A program made the position numbers and the translations under genes. A stretch of DNA of 6,129 nucleotides from Planctomycetaceae bacterium (GTDB lineage: Bacteria > Planctomycetota > Planctomycetia > Pirellulales > JAEUIK01): the NCBI GenBank assembly GCA_015493185.1, contig WGDQ01000647.1:1-6129 (forward strand). Reading direction: 5' to 3'. Numbering within the stretch: the first letter of the stretch is position 1; each line of letters begins with the position of its first letter. This document shows positions 1 through 5,829 of the stretch, piece after piece. The notes under the pieces are model-generated. The model did not search any database, was not told the origin of the DNA, and saw only the letters and a list, made by a program, of their open reading frames with translations.

Positions 1-1
1 G

Positions 2-430
2 CCCGTCGCGAAAAAATCGACCACGCCGCGGCGTTCGTGGTTCGCCTGGCCGGCGACGGGGTTGGGCATCGTGGGGCTCGTTTGCGGCGTGGTGCTCATC
101 GGCTGGTCTGTGGCCGGATCGCGCCCTGAGTTGTGGTCCGTGGGGCTGCCCATGGCCCTCGTTTCGCAAGCGCTGTTGATCCTTGGCCTGTTGGGGCATT
201 TGGAACGGCTCCAGGCCGGTTACCGTCAAACCAGCGATCGCTTGCAGCATTTGGACGAACAGCTCGACGAGGTGCGGCACGTGGCCATGCGCGAGGCACC
301 CGTTTGGGAGTCGGCCAGTCGGGCCTTCTATTGCCACCTTGCCGACGGCGCCGCTCCTCAAACGCTGTTGGCCGATTTGAAGAGTCAGCTCGACTTGTTG
401 GCCGTCAGAATCAACCAGCAATCGCGATAG
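2..430 (+). CDS. Hypothetical two-helix membrane protein with C-terminal coiled coil, 5'-truncated
   Basis: The reading frame is open from the left edge of the window to a TAG at 428-430, giving 142 visible residues. A TTG at 62 could act as a start, but the frame continues upstream with a basic stretch (AKKSTTPRR) that looks like a cytoplasmic segment before a membrane helix, so the true start is probably outside the window. Two hydrophobic segments are visible at about residues 21-39 and 44-67, separated by a short SRPE turn, so this is probably a helical hairpin in the inner membrane. A charged, heptad-like stretch follows (about residues 68-95, with ERLQ, DRLQHLDEQLDEV), then a tail ending in LLADLKSQLDLLAVRI. 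No catalytic motif is visible. I do not recognise the family with confidence; similar small proteins with two helices and a coiled coil are common planctomycete hypotheticals. It converges on the minus-strand gene ending at 684. Confidence 0.75.
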   Translation, partial: PVAKKSTTPRRSWFAWPATGLGIVGLVCGVVLIGWSVAGSRPELWSVGLPMALVSQALLILGLLGHLERLQAGYRQTSDRLQHLDEQLDEVRHVAMREAPVWESASRAFYCHLADGAAPQTLLADLKSQLDLLAVRINQQSR

Positions 431-460
431 CCTGCTTGCCCTATCGACCACGCGCGGCTC

Positions 461-485
461 GGTCGGATTCGACCTTCATCCGACC
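461..485 (+). terminator. Possible hairpin downstream of the membrane-protein gene
   Basis: A perfect 8-bp inverted repeat, GGTCGGAT (461-468) and ATCCGACC (478-485), is separated by a 9-nt loop and begins 31 nt after the stop codon at 430. No U-tract follows, so it is not a canonical intrinsic terminator. It could still stabilise the 3' end of the transcript or act in a factor-dependent way. A second, weaker stem (TCGCC 516-520 with GGCGA 526-530) lies further downstream. Confidence 0.35.
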
Positions 486-547
486 AGGGACAAACCGGGC
501 CGAATCAGCCTGGCATCGCCCGATCGGCGACGTCCGATCTCCCGCGG

Positions 548-568
548 TCTTCTTCTTCTTCTTCTTCT
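548..568. repeat. (TCT)7 trinucleotide microsatellite
   Basis: Seven perfect TCT units lie between the two converging genes, inside a 27-nt pure pyrimidine run (548-574). On the minus strand this is a polypurine AGA tract. No convincing gene crosses it; frames that do are poly-Glu or poly-Phe shadows. Perfect trinucleotide repeats of this length are uncommon in bacterial intergenic DNA and can vary in number by replication slippage. Confidence 0.85.
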
Positions 569-683
569 TTCTCCGACGCCATCCGATGCAAGGCGTCGCA
601 TGGGCCGGTGAGCGTTTCGCTCTGTGTGGTTTCGCGCCGCCGATTTTTTTCAGCCGGTCGGCAGCGATCGGGGCGTTCCCCGT

Positions 684-1505
684 TCACTCCATGCTGGCCT
701 GGCCCAGCAGCCGTCGCACGGCGGTAATGCCGATCTCGCCCAATTGCAAGGGCGGAACACCCCACATCCGCGGGTTGAGCACCTCGAGCGAAACGTAACC
801 TTCGTAGCCGATCTCTTTCAATCGTTCGATGATGACCGACCACTGAAAGTCGCCATCGCCGGGCAGCACGGCATCCGATGGGCTGGCCAATTCGCGCGGC
901 GTTCCGGCCAGGTCGCACACCTGTACGTGCAGCAGGTTTTCCCGCGTCAGTCCGGCCAGATCTTCCGCCTTGCTCGGCCCGGTGTAGTAGTGGAACACAT
1001 CGAGGCAAAGTCCCAACCAGTCGCTGCCAACCGCTTGCACCAGCGCCAGGGCCGAGCACAAATTGTTGGCCAGCGTGGCCCGACCTTGAAACTCCAACGC
1101 CGCCCGCACTTCGTGGCGCTCCGCCAGTTCGGCAACTTGTGCCAATGAGTCCTGCACTCGTGCGACCAACGCCGCGTCGACCGGGCGTTGCACGTCGCCG
1201 GCAACCACCACCGTGCCAACTCCCAGCGCGCGACACAGTTCGAGTCGTCGCTCGAACAACTGCCAGGCCTCGCGACGGGCCTCGCCCTCGCTGTCGAGCA
1301 ACCCGCCCTGAAAAGCGGCTACCGGCGTTTCCAGCTCGCTTGCGGCCAGCAGGTGCCGCAACGCATCCAGCGAGTGCGTTGCCAGATACTGCTCGAGCTT
1401 GCCGAAATACAGTTCGACCGCCCCGCAGCGTGCGGCCTGATAATCTTTCAGGTCTTGTTCGAGCGGCGCCTGCATCGAGCAGGCCAGGCTGATGGCGGCT
1501 TTCAT
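684..1505 (-). CDS. Sugar phosphate isomerase/epimerase family protein (xylose isomerase-like TIM barrel)
   Basis: This is a 273-residue protein of the xylose isomerase-like TIM-barrel superfamily, a cytoplasmic metal-dependent group that includes xylose isomerase, endonuclease IV and many sugar isomerases or epimerases. The expected metal-ligand positions are visible: E138 in ALEFQG, D169 (with H171) in CLDVFHYYTG, H193 in LLHVQVCD, and E241 in SLEVLNP. The LPGDGDFQW segment near 214-222 matches the loop usually written PGxGxIDW in these proteins, and its length is typical of a complete member. The substrate cannot be read from the sequence. The ATG start overlaps the stop of the upstream glycyl-tRNA synthetase gene (ATGA, 1502-1505). 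No strong Shine-Dalgarno precedes it, which suggests translational coupling. A 5-bp GC hairpin (CGGGG 669-673 with CCCCG 678-682) lies just past its stop, without a U-tract. Confidence 0.9.
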   Translation of the reverse strand: MKAAISLACSMQAPLEQDLKDYQAARCGAVELYFGKLEQYLATHSLDALRHLLAASELETPVAAFQGGLLDSEGEARREAWQLFERRLELCRALGVGTVVVAGDVQRPVDAALVARVQDSLAQVAELAERHEVRAALEFQGRATLANNLCSALALVQAVGSDWLGLCLDVFHYYTGPSKAEDLAGLTRENLLHVQVCDLAGTPRELASPSDAVLPGDGDFQWSVIIERLKEIGYEGYVSLEVLNPRMWGVPPLQLGEIGITAVRRLLGQASME

Positions 1506-3121
1506 CCCAGGGCCGGTTTCAAGCGTTCACGAATTTCCTCGGCACACCGCGACACGTTCACGCGCCACTGCTTGAGCGTGTCGCGATCACGAATCGTCAC
1601 GGTCTGATCTTCCAGCGTTTGGCTGTCTACCGTAATGCAGAAGGGCGTGCCCGCCTCGTCCTGCCGCGCGTAACGCCGGCCGATCGAGCCCTTGGCGTCG
1701 AAGAACACGGGAAAATGCGGCTTCAACTCGTGATAAATGCGCTCGGCAATCTCCGGCATGCCGTCTCGATTCACCAGCGGAAACACGGCCGCTTTGATCG
1801 GTGCCAAACGCGGATGAAATCGTAGAAACACGCGCCGCCGCGGTCGCCCTTTCTCGTCGGGCACTTCATCTTCCTGATACGCCTCGCACAGAAAAGCCAG
1901 CGCTGCCCGATCGGCACCCGCCGACGGCTCGATCACGTGGGGAATATATCGCTCGCGTCGTACGTCGTCGAAATAGCTCAGGTCTTTGCCGCTGCCGCGG
2001 TACTTCGGCTTGCCGTCGGGGCCCTTTTCCACCACGAGCCGGTCGCCTTCGCGAACCAGCTTGCCTTCCATGTGGCTTCGCAGATCGAAATCGCCGCGGT
2101 GCGCCACACCCTCCAACTCGCCGAACTCCCCCTCGGGCAAGAATGGAAATGCATACTCGATATCGGCCGTGCCACACGAATAGTGGCTCAACTCGTCGGC
2201 GTCGTGTTCTCGCAATCGCAGCCGTTCGCTCGCCAGCCCAAGACCCACGTACCACTGGAACCGCCGATCGCGCCAGTACCGGTACCACGCCTGCGACGAG
2301 TCGGGATGGCAGAAGAACTCGATCTCCATCTGCTCGAACTCCCGCGAGCGAAACGTGAAATTGCGGGGCGTGATTTCGTTGCGAAAGCTCTTGCCTATTT
2401 GCGCGATGCCGAACGGAATTTTCAGCCGCGTGCTGTCTAAAACGTTCTTGAAATTGACGAAAATTCCCTGCGCGGTTTCCGGACGCAAAAAGGCCACGTT
2501 TTCCTCGCCGGCCAGCGGACCCACGTAGGTCTTGAACATCAAGTTGAATTCCCGCGGCTCGGTCAACGTGCCCAACTGCGTGGCTTCCGGGGCCAATACC
2601 TGCTCGAAGTTTTTCACCTGCGGCAAGGGGGTCAGTTCGCTTTGCCAGTCGAGGCGGTCGGCCTGCTTGGCCCGCAACTTGAAAAACTTGAGCGCCCGCC
2701 GCTCGATTTGTTCTAGCGCCTCCTCGCCGCTGGCCGTCGAGGTGACAAAAATCCGCTGCCCTTCGTAGGCCACCCAACGGCCAACCACCTGATCGTAACG
2801 ATAGCGGCCCTTCGTCTCGCGACAGTCCACCATGTAGTCGTGAAACAAATCGTAGTGCCCCGAACACTTCCACACCTGCGGGTGCATGATGATCGTCGTG
2901 TCGAGACCCGTCATGGCGTAGCGATCGGGCGCGCCCTCGGCCAACGAGAGCTCATCGTGGCTCGTCACCATGTCGTGCCACCAGGCTTCCTTGATGTTCC
3001 GCTTCAGTTCCACGCCCAACGGCCCGTAGTCCCAAAAGCCGTTGATGCCGCCGTAGATTTCGCTCGATTGAAAGAGAAAGCCGCGTCGCTTGCAGAGCGA
3101 AACGAGTTGTTCCATTTCCAT
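1502..3121 (-). CDS. glyQS: Glycyl-tRNA synthetase, single-chain (alpha2) type
   Basis: This class II aminoacyl-tRNA synthetase attaches glycine to tRNA-Gly in the cytoplasm. The 539-residue protein is full length for the homodimeric, Thermus/eukaryote-like form, not the two-gene GlyQ plus GlyS form. Landmarks in order: N-terminal LCKRRGFLFQSSEIYGG (9-25) and FWDYGPLG (29-36); RPETAQGIF (213-221); class II motif 2, GKSFRNEI through FRSREFEQME (243-266); YAFPF and ELEGVAHRGDFDL (323-347); motif 3, EPSAGADRA (398-406); then the anticodon-binding domain from about 435 (LRFHPRLAPIKAAVFPL) to the end. The start at 3121 is chosen because an AAGGAG lies 11 nt upstream and the conserved N-terminus begins there. 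The frame extends to a TTG at 3184, but those 21 extra residues look like read-through of the leader. A second ATG at 3115 is possible. It is followed by the isomerase gene with a 4-bp overlap. Confidence 0.97.
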   Translation of the reverse strand: MEMEQLVSLCKRRGFLFQSSEIYGGINGFWDYGPLGVELKRNIKEAWWHDMVTSHDELSLAEGAPDRYAMTGLDTTIIMHPQVWKCSGHYDLFHDYMVDCRETKGRYRYDQVVGRWVAYEGQRIFVTSTASGEEALEQIERRALKFFKLRAKQADRLDWQSELTPLPQVKNFEQVLAPEATQLGTLTEPREFNLMFKTYVGPLAGEENVAFLRPETAQGIFVNFKNVLDSTRLKIPFGIAQIGKSFRNEITPRNFTFRSREFEQMEIEFFCHPDSSQAWYRYWRDRRFQWYVGLGLASERLRLREHDADELSHYSCGTADIEYAFPFLPEGEFGELEGVAHRGDFDLRSHMEGKLVREGDRLVVEKGPDGKPKYRGSGKDLSYFDDVRRERYIPHVIEPSAGADRAALAFLCEAYQEDEVPDEKGRPRRRVFLRFHPRLAPIKAAVFPLVNRDGMPEIAERIYHELKPHFPVFFDAKGSIGRRYARQDEAGTPFCITVDSQTLEDQTVTIRDRDTLKQWRVNVSRCAEEIRERLKPALG

Positions 3122-3132
3122 GACTCTGGCTG

Positions 3133-3138
3133 CTCCTT
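3133..3138 (-). promoter_or_regulatory. Ribosome binding site for glyQS
   Basis: AAGGAG on the minus strand ends 11 nt before the ATG at 3121 and 17 nt before the next ATG at 3115. It supports the 3121 start over the upstream TTG at 3184, which would place this site inside the coding sequence. Confidence 0.65.
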
Positions 3139-3368
3139 GGAGAACACGCGCGACCGCAAAAGCCCTCGGGGCGATAAGCCGCAATGGCCTCGGCTATCGA
3201 TCGCTTGATTCGTTTTTCACGTAGCCTCGCACGGCACCCCATGCTGCTCGGGCCGCCCGGGCAAAAGGGCCAGTGTACCGCCCGCCCCGCCTCGCGGTCT
3301 ATGGCGACGCTCCCCGCCTCACGCGGCCAACGGGCACCGAAGCACGTCGCGGGGCCGCACTACGGCAT

Positions 3369-3384
3369 TCGCGATACGTCGCGA
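3369..3384 (-). terminator. Perfect hairpin downstream of comB
   Basis: TCGCGA (3369-3374) and TCGCGA (3379-3384) form a 6-bp all-complementary stem with a 4-nt loop, 16 nt past the comB stop at 3401. No T-run follows in the direction of transcription, so it is at best a weak or factor-dependent 3' structure. The rest of the 279-bp gap up to glyQS shows no promoter that I can call with confidence. Confidence 0.3.
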
Positions 3385-3400
3385 CGCCGCATGTGTCTGG

Positions 3401-4228
3401 CTATGCGGGCCGCAACACGCCGTCGTCTTTCAGGCAGGGTACGCACGACGAATCGTCCAACCGGGCCGCCTGAAGCAGGTCGGCATCGAGCCCGATCGCC
3501 CGTAGGTTCCGGCCGCCTTGCGTCTCTCTCAGGGCAGCCGCCAGCAAGCGAACCTGTTGCTGGCGATCGAGCGACTCGAAGCGGCGCGAGTCGCCCACCA
3601 CTTGCCGCCACGTATCGCGGGCAATCCGTGCCGAATCGTTGCACTGCCAGCCGCTTGGACCCCCGTTTATGCCGTCGCAATCGAGAAGCCGCTCGACCAT
3701 TGCGCCGGCGGCCAGCACATCTTCGCGGCTCACTTCGCCCCGTGTGCCGGCACAAACTAAGTGAATCTCCCGCTCGGCCTTCACCGCTTCGACCACGGCA
3801 CCGCGGTTGACCAGCGCGCCCAGAAGTTTGCGTTTCGCACCACGACATGCCGCCAATGCCCGCGTGCCGTTGGTGGTGGTGAACACCACCATCCGTCCCG
3901 CCACAACCTCCGCTCGGTATTCGGCGGGTGAATTGCCCAAGTCGAAACCGTCGATCGGCAAACCGCCCCGTTCGCCGCCGAGCAGCACCGCCCGCGGATC
4001 GCCAGGCTCGGCGGCCCACCGCGTGGCCAAACGCTGTGCTTCATCCACCGTTTCACAGGCCACCACGCCCTGAGCACCCGCTTCCAGCGCCCGAACCACC
4101 GTGGTCGATGCCCGCAGAACGTCGATCACCACACACGCGGCGTCGTCCGGAAGCCGCTCAGGCAGCAAGGCCGGCAGTAAATGAACCACAACTCGCCGCC
4201 CGGTTTCTGGAATCATGGAGTTCGTCAC
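3401..4228 (-). CDS. comB: Probable 2-phosphosulfolactate phosphatase (ComB family)
   Basis: The 275-residue product carries the hallmarks of the ComB family, which hydrolyses (R)-2-phospho-3-sulfolactate to (R)-3-sulfolactate and phosphate with magnesium. Visible motifs are VIDVLRASTT (34-43), LLGGERGGLPIDGFDLGNSP (82-101), FTTTNGTRAL (116-125), HLVCAGTRGEVSREDVLAAG (156-175), and a C-terminal GGRNLRAIGLDADL (238-251) followed by the conserved SCVPCL-type tail. The length is normal. The start is taken as GTG at 4228 because AAAGGA lies 11 nt upstream; an in-frame ATG at 4216 would shorten it by four residues. In methanogens ComB serves coenzyme M synthesis, and in some bacteria it serves sulfolactate formation. 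No comA, comC or sulfolactate gene is in this window, so the physiological substrate here is inferred from the family only. It is divergent from ubiE and lies 279 bp upstream of glyQS on the same strand. Confidence 0.92.
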   Translation of the reverse strand: MTNSMIPETGRRVVVHLLPALLPERLPDDAACVVIDVLRASTTVVRALEAGAQGVVACETVDEAQRLATRWAAEPGDPRAVLLGGERGGLPIDGFDLGNSPAEYRAEVVAGRMVVFTTTNGTRALAACRGAKRKLLGALVNRGAVVEAVKAEREIHLVCAGTRGEVSREDVLAAGAMVERLLDCDGINGGPSGWQCNDSARIARDTWRQVVGDSRRFESLDRQQQVRLLAAALRETQGGRNLRAIGLDADLLQAARLDDSSCVPCLKDDGVLRPA

Positions 4229-4239
4229 GTGGCTTACCG

Positions 4240-4245
4240 TCCTTT
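4240..4245 (-). promoter_or_regulatory. Ribosome binding site for comB
   Basis: AAAGGA on the minus strand lies 11 nt before the GTG at 4228 and 23 nt before the in-frame ATG at 4216. The spacing equals that seen at glyQS, which favours the GTG start. Confidence 0.45.
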
Positions 4246-4338
4246 GAACAAACGTCCGTGGCCACCGGCCCGATACGCATCGTCCGACCGGCTGTGTCGG
4301 CGCACAAGCCGCCCACCGTTTTCCCGTCCGGTTGCCTT

Positions 4339-4369
4339 ACGGTACCGTGTGCCTTTCGCGCGCACACGG
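4339..4369. promoter_or_regulatory. Overlapping palindrome and inverted repeat, candidate operator or RNA hairpin
   Basis: ACGGTACCGT (4339-4348) is a perfect 10-bp palindrome. It overlaps CCGTGTGC (4345-4352), which pairs perfectly with GCACACGG (4362-4369) across a 9-nt spacer. The half-site centres are 17 bp apart. The position, about 110-140 bp upstream of comB and 205-235 bp upstream of ubiE, allows either a protein-binding site or a hairpin in the comB leader. The function is inferred only. Confidence 0.4.
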
Positions 4370-4412
4370 CTTTCCGCGTCATCGCGCACGCAACGTTTTA
4401 CATACGCGCCAA

Positions 4413-4444
4413 CTATTCCGCTATCCGGCTATCCCGCTATTCCG
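4413..4444. repeat. Four tandem octamers, consensus CTATYCSG
   Basis: Four head-to-tail 8-bp units occur without gaps: CTATTCCG (4413), CTATCCGG (4421), CTATCCCG (4429) and CTATTCCG (4437). All keep CTAT at positions 1-4; variation is limited to positions 5 and 7. The first and last units are identical. The array sits about 130 bp upstream of ubiE and about 185 bp upstream of comB. It could be a binding array for a regulator or a neutral short tandem repeat. Confidence 0.8.
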
Positions 4445-4484
4445 CGCATGCAGTCGCATCAACCACAGCGTGCATTCATTCGCC

Positions 4485-4511
4485 CGACAAAGCGCCACAC
4501 GCCCTTTGTCG
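4485..4511. promoter_or_regulatory. 8-bp inverted repeat upstream of ubiE
   Basis: CGACAAAG (4485-4492) is perfectly complementary to CTTTGTCG (4504-4511), with an 11-nt spacer. Inside the spacer, 4494-4495 can also pair with 4501-4502 after one mismatch, leaving a 5-nt loop. The repeat ends 62 bp before the ubiE ATG. It may be an operator (half-site centres 19 bp apart) or, if transcribed, a leader hairpin. Confidence 0.45.
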
Positions 4512-4549
4512 TCCGTCCGCCTGTCTTGCCGACCGTTTCCCAAGCATGC

Positions 4550-4553
4550 GAGG
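4550..4553 (+). promoter_or_regulatory. Possible Shine-Dalgarno (GAGG) spaced for a mini-ORF, not for ubiE
   Basis: GAGG lies 9 nt before an ATG at 4563 but 20 nt before the ubiE ATG at 4574. The 4563 ATG opens a 4-codon frame (Met-Ala-Leu-Pro-stop) whose TGA at 4575-4577 overlaps the ubiE start as ATGA. This would fit reinitiation or coupling at ubiE, if the region is transcribed. Confidence 0.35.
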
Positions 4554-4558
4554 TTGGC

Positions 4559-4564
4559 TAAAAT
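4559..4564 (+). promoter_or_regulatory. Candidate -10 element (TAAAAT) directly upstream of ubiE
   Basis: TAAAAT matches five of six bases of the sigma-70 -10 consensus. The bases at -35 distance (TTTCCC, 4536-4541) match only half of TTGACA. If used, transcription would begin around the ubiE ATG at 4574, giving a nearly leaderless mRNA. This competes with the view that GAGG at 4550 is a translated ribosome site, so only one of the two readings is likely to be right. Confidence 0.25.
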
Positions 4565-4573
4565 GGCCCTGCC

Positions 4574-5359
4574 ATGAACCACCCGCCGCGATCTTCCACT
4601 GCGATCGGCGAGCCGCCCGCCTCCAGCACCACATCTGCCGCACCGGTTTCGCGCGTCGACAAATCGGCGTCGAGCGTGCGGCGGATGTTTGGCGAAATCG
4701 CGCCGCGCTACGATCTGCTGAACCACCTGCTCTCGCTCAACGTCGATCGCTACTGGCGATGGCGCACCGTCCGCCGCGTTGCGCCGCAAGGCGAGGCACC
4801 CATTCTCGACCTTTGCACCGGCACGGGCGATCTGGCCTTGGCCTATGCCCGAGGCAACGGCCCTCCGGTCGACATTCTGGCCGCCGACTTCTGCCACGAG
4901 ATGCTGGTCGTCGCCCGCCGCAAAGCCCAGCGCACCGGCCTGGCGCAGCGCGTTCAATTTATCGAAGCCGACGCCTCGCGGTTGCCTCTGCCCGACGGAC
5001 GTTTTCAAATCGTTTGCGTTGCATTCGGGCTGCGCAACGTGCAAGACACCGATCGCGGCCTGTCCGAAATGGTCCGCGTGTGCCAGCCCGGCGGTCGCGT
5101 GGCCGTGCTCGAATTCTCGCAGCCCACGTGGCAACCGTTCAAAGCCGTGTACCAATTCTATTTCCGCTTCGTGCTGCCGGCCATAGGTCAGCTCATGGCG
5201 CGAAACCGTCATCGGGCCTACAACTATCTGCCCGCCAGCGTGGCCGAGTTTCCCTCGGGCCCCGCCTTGGTAAGACGCATGGAGCAGGCCGGGCTGCGCG
5301 ACGTATCGTATGAACCCCTGACGTTCGGCATTGCCACGCTGTATGTTGGCACGTGCTGA
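4574..5359 (+). CDS. ubiE: Demethylmenaquinone methyltransferase, UbiE/MenG family
   Basis: This SAM-dependent C-methyltransferase of the UbiE/MenG family methylates demethylmenaquinone to menaquinone, and in ubiquinone-making bacteria also a ubiquinone precursor. Visible motifs: VDKSASSVRRMFGEIAPRYD (28-47), the family signature near the N-terminus; SAM motif I LDLCTGTGD (78-86); acidic D105 in ILAADFCHEM; EADASRLPLPDGRF (131-144); FGLRNV (151-156); PGGRVAVLEFS (172-182); and YNYLPASVAEFP (216-227). The 261-residue length is slightly above average because of about 27 extra N-terminal residues rich in Ser, Pro and Ala before VDK. ATG 4574 is taken as the start; a downstream ATG (M38, 4685) would delete the VDK signature. 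Planctomycetes generally use menaquinone, so MenG activity is the likelier role. The gene is divergent from comB and is followed by ubiX on the same strand. Confidence 0.95.
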   Translation: MNHPPRSSTAIGEPPASSTTSAAPVSRVDKSASSVRRMFGEIAPRYDLLNHLLSLNVDRYWRWRTVRRVAPQGEAPILDLCTGTGDLALAYARGNGPPVDILAADFCHEMLVVARRKAQRTGLAQRVQFIEADASRLPLPDGRFQIVCVAFGLRNVQDTDRGLSEMVRVCQPGGRVAVLEFSQPTWQPFKAVYQFYFRFVLPAIGQLMARNRHRAYNYLPASVAEFPSGPALVRRMEQAGLRDVSYEPLTFGIATLYVGTC

Positions 5360-5829
5360 CGATGCTTTGCGCAGCGACCGCAGAAACCACCGCCTGCGGC
5401 AACGGTCCGTTGTTGAGAGGCGAACTCGGTTGTCGCTGCTCTTATTGCATAGACGTTTTCGCCGCAGTGCGGTCTCCCGCAGCTTAACGCGCTCAACCTG
5501 GTTTTTTTCGGTTCTCACACCGTTTACATGTGGCCACGTTTGCACGCGGCCACGAGGCAAACCAACCGCAGCTTGCCCGCCGGCCTCGCGCCACACCGCC
5601 GCGAGCTTATCGAACCGGAACCTCGTCGAGTCGTAAGCATATCGAACCCGCATTACATCAAATCGCCACTGCTCGAGCTCAGCAAACAGCCTTGCCCCAA
5701 CTGCGGCTACAATGCATCGCGCCGCCACAATCCGAGTTCCTGCTACGTACCGCGGCAGGGATCGATTCGAACCAAATCGTGTGGAACGGGCCATCGTACG
5801 AAACAATTCATCGCACCGGAAAAAGAATC
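5360..5829. other. 470-bp gap between ubiE and ubiX without a convincing gene
   Basis: All frames here are long, arginine-rich and lack recognisable motifs, as expected of GC-rich non-coding DNA. The ubiX frame itself is open upstream through much of it, but the sequence before the ATG at 5830 does not look like UbiX. The gap holds a strong hairpin (5530-5553), a CCGCA/TGCGG dyad near 5462-5472, a T7 run at 5502-5508 and a TACAAT box at 5708-5713 (five of six bases of the -10 consensus) without a good -35. I see no tRNA or known riboswitch. Confidence 0.6.
5530..5553. other. Strong tetraloop hairpin in the ubiE-ubiX gap
   Basis: GTGGCCACGT (5530-5539) pairs with ACGCGGCCAC (5544-5553) around a TTGC loop. 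Nine of ten positions are Watson-Crick, with one A-C mismatch. It begins 171 nt after the ubiE stop. No T-run follows on either strand close enough for a standard intrinsic terminator, so it may be an mRNA 3'-end structure or an internal processing or regulatory hairpin. Confidence 0.45.

Larger units (their letters stand above)
4229..4573. other. Divergent intergenic region between comB and ubiE
   Basis: This is a 345-bp region with no convincing gene; frames crossing it are arginine- and proline-rich shadows. It must contain the promoters of both comB (leftward) and ubiE (rightward). It is unusually structured: a 10-bp palindrome and an overlapping 8-bp inverted repeat (4339-4369), an octamer tandem array (4413-4444), a second 8-bp inverted repeat (4485-4511) and a mini-ORF next to ubiE. 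No clear consensus -35/-10 pair is visible for comB. Confidence 0.7.

Noticed and set aside
636..665. Inverted repeat with a T7 run, resembling an intrinsic terminator
   Set aside because: The T-run lies in the loop instead of after the stem, and the 8-bp stem has a mismatch.
505..1236. 243-codon minus-strand frame ending in a poly-Glu stretch
   Set aside because: It is an out-of-frame shadow of the isomerase gene extended through the (TCT)7 repeat.
1866..2873. 335-codon minus-strand frame inside glyQS
   Set aside because: It is a shifted frame of the glycyl-tRNA synthetase gene, whose own frame carries all the class II motifs.
3122..3184. N-terminal extension of glyQS to a TTG start
   Set aside because: The extra 21 residues are not like the family, and a ribosome site (AAGGAG) lies within them at the right place for the ATG at 3121.
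3928..5313. 461-codon plus-strand frame overlapping comB, the intergenic region and ubiE
   Set aside because: It crosses two confident genes in the wrong frame and its composition is Arg/Pro/Ala-rich without domains.
5468..5508. TGCGG/CCGCA hairpin followed by T7, possible ubiE terminator
   Set aside because: The stem is only 5 bp and the T-run begins about 20 nt after it, too far for a standard intrinsic terminator.
5758..5778. GGTTCGAATC-like sequence on the minus strand resembling a tRNA T-arm
   Set aside because: The flanking bases do not form the 5-bp T-stem and no acceptor, D or anticodon arms can be found.
4421..5806. 461-codon open frame on the minus strand across ubiE and the ubiE-ubiX gap
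   Set aside because: It lies antisense to a clear ubiE, is arginine-rich, has no recognisable motif, and is expected by chance in GC-rich DNA.
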